Origin: Saprospiraceae bacterium
Lineage (GTDB): Bacteria > Bacteroidota > Bacteroidia > Chitinophagales > Saprospiraceae
Assembly (NCBI GenBank): GCA_016714785.1
Contig: JADKCC010000015.1
Coordinates: 145,212-209,211 of the forward strand
DNA: 64,000 nt
Direction of reading: 5' to 3'
Part shown: positions 1 to 9,300 of the stretch, in pieces
Layout: each line of letters begins with the position of its first letter
How positions within the stretch are numbered: the stretch's first letter is position 1
Notes under the pieces: model-generated
The model's input: the letters and a program-made list of their open reading frames with translations, nothing else
Told to the model about the DNA's origin: nothing
Database searches by the model: none
Made by a program: the position numbers and the translations under genes

Positions 1-1
1 G

Positions 2-343
2 GCAGGTGATTTATTGACTGCAGGAAGTTATACATCTTGCTACGAGTTGGTTAATCCAGCAGGACAAGTTGTAGATGATTGTTGTTTTGATATGAATGTA
101 GCAGGCTTCCCTAATCCTACGAGAAGTTTGGTAGCAAACGATCAAGTAAATGTAAGCTTAGACGGTGACGGATGGTCATTAGTCACTACAGATATGATAT
201 TAGAAGGTGGACCTTATGGATGTTATGATGGTTATTTGATGAGGAGAAATCTAGTAAGTGGTACACCACCTACAAGCATTGACTATACCACTTGCAACAA
301 ATCCAGCGTACCCAGGCTACACTTATGGTGGCGTATGGGTTAA
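2..343 (+). CDS. Giant surface adhesin 1, first visible fragment (5' end outside window)
   Basis: This is the 5'-truncated start of a large secreted adhesin. It is open at the window edge and encodes Cys- and Gly-rich beta-sandwich sequence such as SYTSCYELVNPAGQVVDDCC. Around 285-300 the homologous reading passes from this frame into the frame of the next fragment: DYTT here, then ATNPAYPGYTYGG in the other frame. The stop at 341-343 is therefore probably an artefact of a one-base shift. Signal peptide and N-terminal domains are out of view. It should be read together with the fragments at 258-2627 and 2815-5034 as one gene. Confidence 0.6.
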   Translation, partial: AGDLLTAGSYTSCYELVNPAGQVVDDCCFDMNVAGFPNPTRSLVANDQVNVSLDGDGWSLVTTDMILEGGPYGCYDGYLMRRNLVSGTPPTSIDYTTCNKSSVPRLHLWWRMG

Positions 344-2627
344 CTGTTCAGACATAGGAAAGAGAATAGAAGTAGAAGTACTAGATCCTGCAACAGGAAA
401 TCGTGCTTGGGGATATGTAATAGTAGAAGACAAGATCGCACCAGTAGTAACATGTAACTGTCAGGATATTGACATCCCAACACCAGTTACCTCATTTGCA
501 GGTTCATTAGATGCTACAGACCCAGTATTCGACAGATGTGGATTTACAGGATATGGTACATGGCCTTATGATGTATATGAATTCCAAGTAACAACTACTG
601 GTAACTATACATTTACAGCGAGCAGTCCAGCAGGTGATACGTATGCATATATCAATGCCAATACATTTAGTGCGGCAGATCCATGTACAGGAAATATAGC
701 ACAAAATGATGATGGAGCAGGTGGATTAGATCCATTGATTACAGTAAACCTTACAGCAGGAACAACATATTACTATATCTTTACCAACTATAGTCCATTT
801 GATGCACCATCAGGAGGATATACAGTCACAATCACAGGCCCAGGTCAGGTTGTTACAATAGTAAATCCATCAGAAGATCCAGCATGTCAGTTTGCATGTT
901 ATGATATCGAGATAGTGAAGAGAGAAACAGTAGGTATGTTATACAACATCCCAGGATTGAATGCTAACAAGAGCAAATTGACGACACCTCCTACTTACAC
1001 AGATAATTGTGGAGTAACAAGTGTTACCTTTGAAGATAGAGTAACAAGTACCAACTGTGGCGCAAGTAAATTGATCAGAGATTGGAAATATGTAGATGGT
1101 TTTGGCAATATTGCAATCTGCAGCCAAACATTCACTTTCAACCAAATATCAGTATTTGACTTAGCAGTACCAACGAGAGAAGTACACCTTAGCTGTGGAT
1201 TGGATGCAAGTCCAGCAGCGATAGCAGGTTACACAGATATCGACTCAAGACCGCAACCAGCGTCTGCAGCGAATATCGGCGCGTTTGCAGACGATTATGC
1301 TGCTACACCAACGGTAGTAGAGTTGAACGAAGGATATGCAAACGGATATTTCACTTACCTACAAAGAGGTTTTGATGGTAATATGCACCCACAAAAAGTG
1401 GACAATGGAATATGTAATATCTATACTTCATACACCGACCAAATGATCAATGCATGTGGCATCGGATGTGGAGGAAATATGAAAGTAATCAGAACATGGA
1501 CGATCTTAGACTGGTGTACAGGTGATGTATTCACGTATATCCAAGTAATCAAAGCGACAGACGAGAAAGCACCGACATTCAACGTAAAAGACGTAACGAT
1601 CAGTGTAGATCCATGGGGCTGTGCAGCGAATTGGAATGTTGACTTACCATGGGAACTTCAAGACAACTGTGCGAAAGCAGAGGAGTTGAAATGGGGCGTA
1701 AAAGCACCAGCAGGAGTAACCTTGACAGGTACACAACCAAATTACAGATTGAGTGGAATGCCAAAAGGTACCCATGCAATCACATATTGGGCAAGCGACT
1801 GTTGTGGTAACTTAGCAGAGGCAGTAGCTTTTGTAACAGTAATCGACGCGAGTGCACCAGTAGCAGTAGCTAAACAGAACATCGTAATGAGCTTAACAGG
1901 ATCAGGAACAGGTGCAGATGGCGCAGGTAAGATCTACGGTTGGCAAATAGACAATGGCTCTTATGACCATTGTTCAGATGTAAGATTTGAAGTAAGAAGA
2001 CCGACAGGAGCCCCATCATGTGGCAACATCGGAGCGAATGGAACACACAATAACAATACGACATACAATGGTAACAACTTCTTACAGCAGTTGCCAAACA
2101 ATCCAGGCGTATGGTTCCACCCAGAAGATAGCAACTTTGATGCGATCTTAGGCAATTTGGATACCGACAATGGAGAGTTTGTAAAATTCTGTTGTGAGGA
2201 TATTCCAGCAGGAGAGTCTTATGGCTTACATGATGTAGAGTTAAGAGTATGGGATGATGGTAATATGAACGGTATCTATGGTGATAACTTAATCATCAAT
2301 GGTATGAAGGACAATTATAACACCACATGGGTAACCGTGAGAGTGGAGAACAAATTGGCACCACAGTTAGTATGCCCACCAGATGTAACAGTAACGTGTG
2401 ACATGGAGTTGAACCTAAGTGTAGGAAAAGACACCGAAGTATCAAGTGTAAATCTAACGATGACGGGATACCCTAAAGCGTATGACTTATGTAGCAACTT
2501 GGCGATCTCTTATAGAGATATCTTATTGCCAGGTTACAACGAAGTATGTAATTCAGGAACAGTAAGAAGAACATTTACTCTTAAGAAAGGTACCGTAGAA
2601 GTGAAGGTGTACAACACATCACCGTAA
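258..2627 (+). CDS. Giant surface adhesin 1, middle fragment (HYR-like repeats, PPC-like domain)
   Basis: This is the central part of the adhesin. Genuine coding starts near 290-300, not at the formal ATG. It contains repeated beta-sandwich modules joined by linkers such as VEDKIAPVVTC, VIDASAPVA and VRVENKLAPQLVCPPDVTV, the pattern of HYR/Ig-like repeats in Bacteroidetes surface proteins. Near residues 90-195 there is a pre-peptidase C-terminal-like segment (TTTGNYTFTASSPAGDTYAY, then LTAGTTYYYIFTNYSP). Cysteines are frequent (CCGN, CGGN). The frame breaks near 2609: coding continues as VQHITVTTITAPFTVTF in frame 2 up to the stop at 2768-2770, then returns to frame 0 (NYGQCDIVGENIKIDTF), and finally moves to the next fragment at an A7 run at 2826-2832. 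The function is presumably adhesion; the ligand is unknown. Confidence 0.7.
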   Translation: MVHHLQALTIPLATNPAYPGYTYGGVWVNCSDIGKRIEVEVLDPATGNRAWGYVIVEDKIAPVVTCNCQDIDIPTPVTSFAGSLDATDPVFDRCGFTGYGTWPYDVYEFQVTTTGNYTFTASSPAGDTYAYINANTFSAADPCTGNIAQNDDGAGGLDPLITVNLTAGTTYYYIFTNYSPFDAPSGGYTVTITGPGQVVTIVNPSEDPACQFACYDIEIVKRETVGMLYNIPGLNANKSKLTTPPTYTDNCGVTSVTFEDRVTSTNCGASKLIRDWKYVDGFGNIAICSQTFTFNQISVFDLAVPTREVHLSCGLDASPAAIAGYTDIDSRPQPASAANIGAFADDYAATPTVVELNEGYANGYFTYLQRGFDGNMHPQKVDNGICNIYTSYTDQMINACGIGCGGNMKVIRTWTILDWCTGDVFTYIQVIKATDEKAPTFNVKDVTISVDPWGCAANWNVDLPWELQDNCAKAEELKWGVKAPAGVTLTGTQPNYRLSGMPKGTHAITYWASDCCGNLAEAVAFVTVIDASAPVAVAKQNIVMSLTGSGTGADGAGKIYGWQIDNGSYDHCSDVRFEVRRPTGAPSCGNIGANGTHNNNTTYNGNNFLQQLPNNPGVWFHPEDSNFDAILGNLDTDNGEFVKFCCEDIPAGESYGLHDVELRVWDDGNMNGIYGDNLIINGMKDNYNTTWVTVRVENKLAPQLVCPPDVTVTCDMELNLSVGKDTEVSSVNLTMTGYPKAYDLCSNLAISYRDILLPGYNEVCNSGTVRRTFTLKKGTVEVKVYNTSP

Positions 2628-2814
2628 CGACCATCACAGCACCATTTACCGTAACGTTTGCACAAAACAACCAAACAACTGTATGGGATAAGTGTAGCTT
2701 TACATTGGATGATGCGAGAGATGCGAGCAATCCAACGATCAAAACCAATCGTAAATTACGGACAGTGTGACATCGTAGGAGAGAATATCAAGATAGATAC
2801 ATTCTTATTCGAGG

Positions 2815-5034
2815 ATGGCGCATGTAAAAAAATGGAGAGTAGAATATACTTATATCAACTGGTGTGCACCTACGGGACAAAACACATTGGGTGGATATGT
2901 ACACTACTATACATACAAAGATGATATCGCACCAGTATTGACATGTACCAACCAAATGTTTGCAGCAACGCCAAACACACAAAATCCAAACGGAGGCTGT
3001 GAGGCACAAGTAGCATTGGAAGCATCAGCATCAGATGCATTAGTATGTGCAGATGAGAGCTGGATCAAATGGCAAATGTTCTTTGACGGTTGGGCAGATG
3101 GTACAGTTGACAGATTGGCATCAAGCTTTGTGAACAAATCATGGAATGGTATCTGGGTACCACAGACAAGATTGATAGCAGGCGTACCAAACCCAGTATG
3201 GACGGCATTACAAAACCAACACCCGAATGCACCATTGGCAGACTTAGTGTATGTAACATACCTTAAGCCAACGAAAGCAAGTGGCGAGACAGTGAAAGTA
3301 CCAGTAGGAACAGGTGCAACAGCGTTTATCTTGAATGCAGAGAATATCAGCCACAAAGTATTGTGGAAAGTAACAGACGGATGTGGTAACGTAGATCAGT
3401 GTGAGAGTACAGTAATGGTAGTGGACAAAAAAGCACCAACACCATACTGTGTAAGCATCAGCACAGCAATCATGCAGACCAATCCAAAGATGGTAGAATT
3501 GTGGGCAAGAGACTTTGACAAAGGTGCTTTTGACAACTGTTCACCACAGTCTAAATTGTACTTTACATTTGACGGTGTAGCACCGATATACTCAAGAGTA
3601 AATGAGGAGCATTTCTACAAAGCAGGAGCGAACGGAAGTGTCAATGCAACAGCAGCAGAATATGCACAAGGTAAAGCATACAAATGGTTACCATCTTCAA
3701 GAAGTGCAGGAAAAGTATGGGTAGCATGTGGTACATTCAATGTGAATGTAGATGTATGGGATGAAGCATGGAATACAGATTACTGTACAGTAGTACTTGA
3801 TATTAGAGGCTGTGATCCAACAGGATCAAGAATAGTATCAGGATCAGTAGCAACAGCGAATGGCCAAGCAGTAAACAATGTAGCAGTAACAGTAAGTGTA
3901 AGTCCTGCAGTAACAGAATTCCCTAAAACAGTATATACTGGAGTAGCAGGAACATACGGCACTGAAATACCAGCTGGATTTGATTATGTAGTAGAAGCCA
4001 ACAAAGGTGGAGATTACCTTAATGGTGTAAGTACATTAGACTTAGTAATGATCCAAAGACATATCTTAGGACTTCAAACACTAGACAACAATTACTTAAT
4101 GATCGCAGCAGATGTGAACAATGATGGTAAAGTAACAGCAAGTGACTTGACAGAATTGAGAAAATTGATCTTAGGAGTTACAAATAACTTCGCAAACGAA
4201 AGCTGGAGATTCCCAGTAGCAGGTACAACAGTAAATGTAAATCCAATTTCATTTGATGAAGTAAGTTCTACAGCAAATGGTGCAGACAACAATTTCGTAG
4301 CAGTTAAGATAGGAGATGTAAACGGAAACGTAACAACAAATATCAACAACCCATCAGTAGAAGCTAGAAGCAACAGCAATGTAGCAATGAGTGTAGCTGA
4401 TGCAGCAGTAGCAGCAGGCGAAGTAGTAGAAATACCAGTAACAGCAGCAAACTTCAACGATGTAGCAGGATTCCAATATACCATGAACCTTGATGGCGCA
4501 AGCTTCGTAGGTATCAACAGTGGTTCGTTAGAAGTAACAGCAAGCAACGTAGGAGTATTAGAAAATGGTGTATTGACTATGTCTTATGCATCCAACGAAG
4601 CAGTCAATGCAACTGAAGGAGAAGTATTATTCACATTGGTAGTAAAAGCTAACAAAGCGATGAACGTAAGTGAAATGATCACAATGAATTCAGATGTAAC
4701 GAGAGCAGAGTCATACAACAGTGATCTTAAAGTAGGCAATGTAAGCTTGAGTGTAAGAACAGCACCGGTAGCAAGTATCGAGTTGTTCCAAAACGAGCCA
4801 AACCCATTCAAAGGTCAAACAACAGTAAGCTTCAATATGTCAGAGGCTGCAACAGCAACCTTGAGTGTATATGATGTAACTGGCAAAGTTGTATCAGTAA
4901 GAAACATCGACGCAACAAAAGGCTTGAACAGTGAAGTATTCACAAGAGAGCAATTAGGTGTAAGTGGTGTACTTTACTACACATTAGTAAGCGGTGACTT
5001 CACAGCTACTAAGAAAATGATTATCGTTGAGTAA
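2815..5034 (+). CDS. Giant surface adhesin 1, C-terminal part: dockerin, cohesin-like, T9SS type A sorting domain
   Basis: This is the intact C-terminal part of adhesin 1. After HYR-like modules (KDDIAPVLTC, VVDKKAPTPYC) come a carboxypeptidase-regulatory-like segment (about residues 345-395) and a dockerin type I repeat at about residues 399-456. The second F-hand has a complete Ca-binding loop (DVNNDGKVTASD); the first, NGVSTLDLVMIQRHILG, is degenerate. A cohesin-like domain follows (about 522-650, AAVAAGEVVEIPVTAANFND). The end is a T9SS type A sorting domain (NEPNPFKGQTTVSFNM ... GVLYYTLVSGDFTATKK) ending MIIVE. Secretion across the outer membrane and anchoring follow from that domain. 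The first residues of the formal ORF (MAHV) are out of frame; real coding enters near 2833. The tail closely matches the gene at 6365-11275. Codon use is very uniform (GTA, GCA, ACA). Confidence 0.85.
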   Translation: MAHVKKWRVEYTYINWCAPTGQNTLGGYVHYYTYKDDIAPVLTCTNQMFAATPNTQNPNGGCEAQVALEASASDALVCADESWIKWQMFFDGWADGTVDRLASSFVNKSWNGIWVPQTRLIAGVPNPVWTALQNQHPNAPLADLVYVTYLKPTKASGETVKVPVGTGATAFILNAENISHKVLWKVTDGCGNVDQCESTVMVVDKKAPTPYCVSISTAIMQTNPKMVELWARDFDKGAFDNCSPQSKLYFTFDGVAPIYSRVNEEHFYKAGANGSVNATAAEYAQGKAYKWLPSSRSAGKVWVACGTFNVNVDVWDEAWNTDYCTVVLDIRGCDPTGSRIVSGSVATANGQAVNNVAVTVSVSPAVTEFPKTVYTGVAGTYGTEIPAGFDYVVEANKGGDYLNGVSTLDLVMIQRHILGLQTLDNNYLMIAADVNNDGKVTASDLTELRKLILGVTNNFANESWRFPVAGTTVNVNPISFDEVSSTANGADNNFVAVKIGDVNGNVTTNINNPSVEARSNSNVAMSVADAAVAAGEVVEIPVTAANFNDVAGFQYTMNLDGASFVGINSGSLEVTASNVGVLENGVLTMSYASNEAVNATEGEVLFTLVVKANKAMNVSEMITMNSDVTRAESYNSDLKVGNVSLSVRTAPVASIELFQNEPNPFKGQTTVSFNMSEAATATLSVYDVTGKVVSVRNIDATKGLNSEVFTREQLGVSGVLYYTLVSGDFTATKKMIIVE

Positions 5035-5088
5035 TCAAATGAATGATATAACTCGGAACTGAGTTAGAGATAAATCGGTTTTGGGATG

Positions 5089-5123
5089 GCCTCTCCAAGT
5101 AATTGGAGGGGGGCTTTTTTTTT
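5089..5123 (+). terminator. Rho-independent terminator after adhesin 1
   Basis: The hairpin GCCTCTCCAA / TTGGAGGGGGGC with a 4-base loop is followed by a run of nine T. It sits 55 bases after the adhesin stop codon. The sequence just upstream (TTTTGGGATGG) is shared with the terminator of the paralogous gene. Confidence 0.8.
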
Positions 5124-5131
5124 ATCGTAAC

Positions 5132-5288
5132 TGTTCAGCTATAACCCCAAAGGGGTAGAATATTAATAACCGCGGATATATATCCGCGGTAAAAATGGAA
5201 AACCAACTTAATTTTGGCGCTATTTTTGCCTATAAGTTGCAAAAATCGTGACAAAATTGTAGTGAAATAGTAAACACCTGAATAGTTA
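5132..5288. repeat. 157-bp direct repeat, copy 1, with perfect palindrome
   Basis: By eye this is base-for-base identical to 11469-11625. It contains a perfect 22-bp palindrome at 5169-5190 (core CGCGGATATATATCCGCG) and a smaller hairpin ACCCC/GGGGT at 5144-5156. The two copies lie downstream of the two paralogous adhesin genes, each shortly after the gene's terminator. Confidence 0.9.
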
Positions 5289-5662
5289 CTTTTTATCTGT
5301 ACTTATATGGAAAAATTCATTAAACTTTGGCAACATGTTATATACAAAGCACCTGAATTCAAGTAAAATAATAACCGGTTTAAGTTTAATTCTCATCTAA
5401 AACTATATAAGAGGCTATCTTTTCACTACAGTTCTTAAAGACTTTGGATGAGTTTATTCTTGCGTCAACTTTAGCCAATTTTTGCCGTTACAAACCATTA
5501 GGTCTAAAGCGCTAAAGTAGGACCTCAAATTATTGCACATGCCATGTGCTTTAGGTAATTTTAGTATTTGTAATTTAATTCTACTTTGTTAAATTATAAT
5601 TTTCAGAATTTTTAACCTAAAAGATGGGTTTCTCTCCTCTGTGGTGGACACTAAAACTTCTA

Positions 5663-5820
5663 CGAAATGACATAAAATTATAGTTTAAGTGGGAGATGAA
5701 GGGAGTTCGGCGAGGCCGAACTCCCTTCATCTCCAACTTTTCCTTATCAGCCTTGGTCATTTCGAACCACAGCGTGGTGAGAAAACTTATTTTATTCAAA
5801 TATGACAAAGTAAAATTAAT
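5663..5820. repeat. Palindromic MITE-like element
   Basis: A 20-bp perfect inverted repeat (5692-5711 with 5715-5734) has only a 3-base loop (GAG). Outside it lies a second inverted pair: CGAAATGAC at 5664-5672 and GTCATTTCG at 5756-5764. The right part, from GTCATTTCGAACCAC through CAAATATGAC (5756 to about 5806), recurs at 31408-31458 with two mismatches. No open reading frame or transposase is present, so this is a non-autonomous or structural repeat. Confidence 0.7.
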
Positions 5821-6020
5821 TAAATCTTCGTGTATTAAGAAGTGACATAGTGGTAAATTATACATTGTAATAAGTTTTAATATGAAATTATTTCACTTTT
5901 CTCAATAGTATGTAAAAAATATTTAATTCTTAATTAACTGTAAATGAATTAAATATATGTTATGTTTAAAAATATATGTAATTATTTTGTATAATATTTT
6001 TTTTAATGTGTAAGGCACCT

Positions 6021-6028
6021 TATCTTTG
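6021..6028 (+). promoter_or_regulatory. Candidate -7 element (TATCTTTG) for adhesin 2
   Basis: TATCTTTG matches the Bacteroidetes -7 consensus TAnnTTTG. No clear -33 TTG was found at the usual 19-21 base spacing, so support is partial. It would give an untranslated leader of roughly 330 bases. Confidence 0.35.
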
Positions 6029-6364
6029 CATCAGAATAGCGTGAGAAACTGTTCTGAACCTACCTAAATTTTCAACCAGAGTTTATAATAGTTTAACCAT
6101 TAATTTGAAATAAATCAAGTTCATTTGTATATGAATTTTTTGATTTATAACTTGTATATTTTAGTTATACATAGTAGTTGTTTATATACTATTTTTTCCA
6201 ACCTAAGTTTTGATTTTAGATCTGAAAGATTAAAAGCAATAGATATTGCTTTTTGGTAATTATTTCTTAACCATTAAGTTACTGGGACTTAGGTGTATTT
6301 TATATACCACTAATTCTCATAGCAGTAAAATTTTTTATTTCTTAAAACTCAAAATTTGGATCTC

Positions 6365-9300
6365 ATGAATGAATCAAATTCAACATTTTTCAGTACTTTT
6401 ATAAAGCTTTTTAGCTTAATGATGGTACTTACTGTTGGTACCATGACAACCACGATGGCCCAGACACCATCTTGTGCTTGTAAGGGTTCCATTCAAGTTT
6501 CTGTAGATGATAACTGTGAGGCAGTTATAACAGCAGAAATGTTACTAGCCAATGGCTCAACCTGTGGTGGAATATCTACTGCAGTAGTTACGTTAATGAA
6601 AACACCTACCGGTGGTATTATTGATTCCGGTTCTGGTGAAGCAGAATTGATTGATGGCCAATTATATATAGGTAAGACTATATATGCAAAAGTGGCGACT
6701 GTCAATGGTTCTAACTCTTGTTGGACCACTATAAATGTGGAAGATAAGTTTAGACCAAGTTGGGAGAGTATTGAACCTGATACTTGCGTAGTTACATGCC
6801 CTAGTATAGGTAGCTTTATTCCAGTAGCTTATGATAATTGTCATACTCCGAGAGTATTTCAAGTTCGTGAGGATATTGTTTTGAACGAATGCGATAGACC
6901 TGATTTATTTTTAGGTCCGGACACTTTGAAGATGATTAAAAGAACTTATCGCGCTATAGATGAATCAGGCAATGTTTCTGATACTGATTGTAGTGTGGTA
7001 TTTTATGTTGTTGCACTGGATGTTGATGATATCGTTGGTTTAAAAAATGCAGTATTGCAATGTGATGCTGATTATGCTAAATTAGCTAATGGTAACCCAT
7101 CGCCTACTTCAATAGTTGTTAATGGTGTAACATACCCTGGTACTGGTTATCCAGGACTTTCACCTTGGATGCGTGTCCAAAGTGGCGCTGGTACCGCAGA
7201 GGTTATACTTTCTAACAATAGTTTATTGCTTTCAGGTGGTACAACAGGTGCTGGTGGTGGTGTAACTACAGGGGCTCAGGTTTGTATTAATGTTGAGGCA
7301 ACTGGTACAATGAAATTTGATTGGCGTGCACAAATGATGGGCACGATGCCACCTCCTGGAAATTTTAATGGTGATAATGCACAATATTTATTAAATGGTG
7401 TGGTTACAAATTTAACTACTGGTGGTGCTGGAAGTGGTGCTACTCCACAATCTGCTACGAATGTATTAGTACCCGTGGCAAAGGGAGATCAATTTTGTTT
7501 TAGAGTACGAACAAATAATATAGAAAGGTGGACTCAGTTGAACGTAACTAATATTTCTGGCCCTATACCAGCTAATGTTGAATTGACACCAGATAAGGAA
7601 CATTGCAATATTTATGTTACTTACGAGGATACAAATTTTCCAACTATCAAGTGTGTAAAAAAGATAATGAGAAAATGGCAAATATTGGAGTGGTCATGTG
7701 AATCAAGAATAACTGAATTTTTCCAAATCATTGAAATAGTTGATTCTAAAGGTCCTGTAATTTCTGGGCTTAACACATCAGTTTACGCATCTACCAATGG
7801 TCATACTTGTGAAGGTATTTACAAATTGGAAAAGCCAACATTAAAGGACAATTGCTCTACTAATCTTACTTATGATGTCACTTATGAGGGTGGATTTATC
7901 AAGGCTATTAAATTGACTGATGCAGACAGATATATTCCACTTCCATTGGGATGTAGCGAAATTAAATATACTGCTTTCGATGAGTGTCATAATCAAACTG
8001 ACTTTTACGTTTCTGTAAGAGTAGAAGATAATACGCCACCTGTAGCTATTTGTGATCAAAATACCACAATTGGTTTAACATTAGATGGCAAAGCTTGGGT
8101 ACCTGCTTCATCGTTTGATGATGGTAGTTATGATGATTGCGATTTAGCAAAAATGCTTGTAAGAAGGATGACATTTGGAGAATGTGTGGATTGCAAAACA
8201 CCAGATTTTCCTGGCTTTACACACTTAGGTGAGTTTGTCAATGAAGGAAAAACAAGACCTCACTATTATTATATTTCAAAGCACAGAGCAACACCACAAG
8301 TGGCAATAAAGACAGCTGCCGCAATGGGAGGATATGTAGTTGCTATCAATAATGCTGCTGAAGATGCATGGGTTTATGGTAAAGTAGGAGAGTGGAATCT
8401 TAATGAAGATTATTTGATAGGCTTACGTGATATCAAGCAAAAAGGATTGTTTACTTGGTTGAGTGAAGAGTCTTCAACTTATAGAAACTGGAATACAGGT
8501 AATCCAAAAGATGTATTGGATGGTCATAACGATTATGATTTCACAAGAGTACTGGACGCCAATGGCAAATGGGAAGATTTCGGAACATATAAATGTGAAG
8601 AAGGAGAATACTTGTATGTGGTTGAGGTAACAGATCCTTGTGGTTTTAGTTCTTCTGCTATGTTCTGTTGCTCAGATGTTGGAGTAAATACTATGGTACA
8701 ATTCAGAGTAATAGACAAATCTGGCAATTGGAATGACTGCATGGTAAATGCACTTGTACAAGATAAATTACCACCATCTATTACTTGTCCACCTCACATG
8801 ACAGTGACATGTAATGATTATTTTGATACGGATAATTTGAGAGGTACTTTCGGATGGCCTACAACTTATGATAACTGTAATCCTGTAACTGTAACTGAAA
8901 AAGCAGATGTCAAGTTAAGTAGCTGTAGAATTGGTACAATAACAAGAGAATTTACAGCAACTGATGCTGGTGGACGTACTGCTAAATGTGTTCAAATAAT
9001 TACTGTAAAAGGTCGTGATCTTCCATTTACAATGACAGCTGAAAGATGGCCTGTGGATGCTACTATCAAAGGATGTGAAAATCCAAACGATCCAGCTTTT
9101 GGTCCTGATTTCTTAGGCAGACCAGATTTGACAGCTGACAATATTTGTAGCTTAGTAGGTGCACAGTATGAAGATCAAATATTCACATTCAATAACAACA
9201 CAGGTGATGCATGTTTCAAAATCTTAAGATATTGGACAGTTATTGACTGGTGTCAGACCTATCCAATTCCAGGCGGTGGCTTTGAATATCGAACATGGAC

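Larger units (their letters stand above)
5124..6364. other. Intergenic region between adhesin 1 and adhesin 2
   Basis: About 1.2 kb without a convincing gene. It holds the 157-bp repeat, then AT-rich sequence, then a palindromic MITE-like element (5663-5820), then a very AT-rich leader before adhesin 2 with a promoter-like TATCTTTG at 6021. The small reading frame at 5617-5865 on the - strand lies over the palindrome and is not believed. Confidence 0.7.

Noticed and set aside
5617..5865. 82-codon reading frame on the - strand
   Set aside because: It lies across the palindromic element; the open frame follows from the inverted repeat and the product has no recognisable features.
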